A DNA stretch of 6,109 nt, taken from the NCBI GenBank assembly GCA_023265735.1, contig JAHFSN010000143.1, positions 1-6,109 of the forward strand, in the 5' to 3' direction. This stretch comes from Spirochaetaceae bacterium. GTDB taxonomy: Bacteria > Spirochaetota > Spirochaetia > JABEVK01. A program made the position numbers and the translations under genes. A model generated the notes under the pieces. It ran no database searches, was not told the DNA's origin, and was given only the letters and a program-made list of their open reading frames with translations. Shown one piece after another: positions 6,060 to 6,109 of this stretch. Numbering within the stretch: position 1 is the first letter of the stretch; every line of letters starts with the position of its first letter.

Positions 6060-6088
6060 ATTAGACGATCCGTCGGGCCGATGGTCAA
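6060..6088 (-). promoter_or_regulatory. Sigma-70-type promoter of the ankyrin-protein gene
   Basis: The minus strand has TTGACC (6083-6088, 5/6 to consensus), a 17-nt spacer and TCTAAT (6060-6065, 5/6 to consensus). This is the best promoter in the window. The predicted start near 6053 gives a leader of about 14 nt that keeps only the GAGG site, which supports the TTG start. Confidence 0.6.
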
Positions 6089-6109
6089 GCCACGCCGGGT
6101 CTACGGACG

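Overview
The window is a high-GC bacterial chromosomal segment with five protein genes, three of which encode membrane or exported proteins. A signal-peptide-bearing outer-membrane-type beta-barrel ending in Phe points to a Gram-negative (diderm) cell. A methyl-accepting chemotaxis protein shows that the organism is chemotactic. The style of the chemoreceptor cytoplasmic domain, the DUF5018-like surface domain and the Rex homologue would fit a high-GC spirochaete. Acidobacteriota or another diderm phylum cannot be excluded, so this placement is inference only.

Layout. Positions 1-1378 (minus) hold a chemoreceptor whose C-terminus lies beyond the left edge. A 171-bp gap follows, with a short-leader promoter for the chemoreceptor and a direct repeat. 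Positions 1550-2143 (minus) encode a small exported beta-barrel protein of unknown role; the ATG at 2143 with its strong ribosome binding site is preferred over the upstream GTG. A 172-bp divergent intergenic region (2144-2315) contains a promoter that would make the radA mRNA leaderless. Positions 2316-3656 (plus) are radA, which overlaps by 4 nt with a short Rex-family redox-sensor gene (3653-4225, plus). Only 11 bp separate rex from the convergent gene at 4237-6039 (minus), which encodes a 600-aa exported ankyrin-repeat protein with an unusual internal ~110-aa duplication, a DUF5018-like domain and a Pro/Ala-rich tail. Its promoter and ribosome binding site lie at 6046-6088.

How the genes fit together. 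The only convincing operon is radA-rex, joined by an ATGA stop/start overlap. It pairs a recombination and repair helicase with a putative NADH/NAD+-responsive repressor that lacks the usual Rex C-terminal helix. The chemoreceptor, barrel protein and ankyrin protein look like separately transcribed envelope genes. No RNA gene, mobile element, CRISPR array or convincing intrinsic terminator was seen, and no gene-free stretch exceeds about 175 bp.
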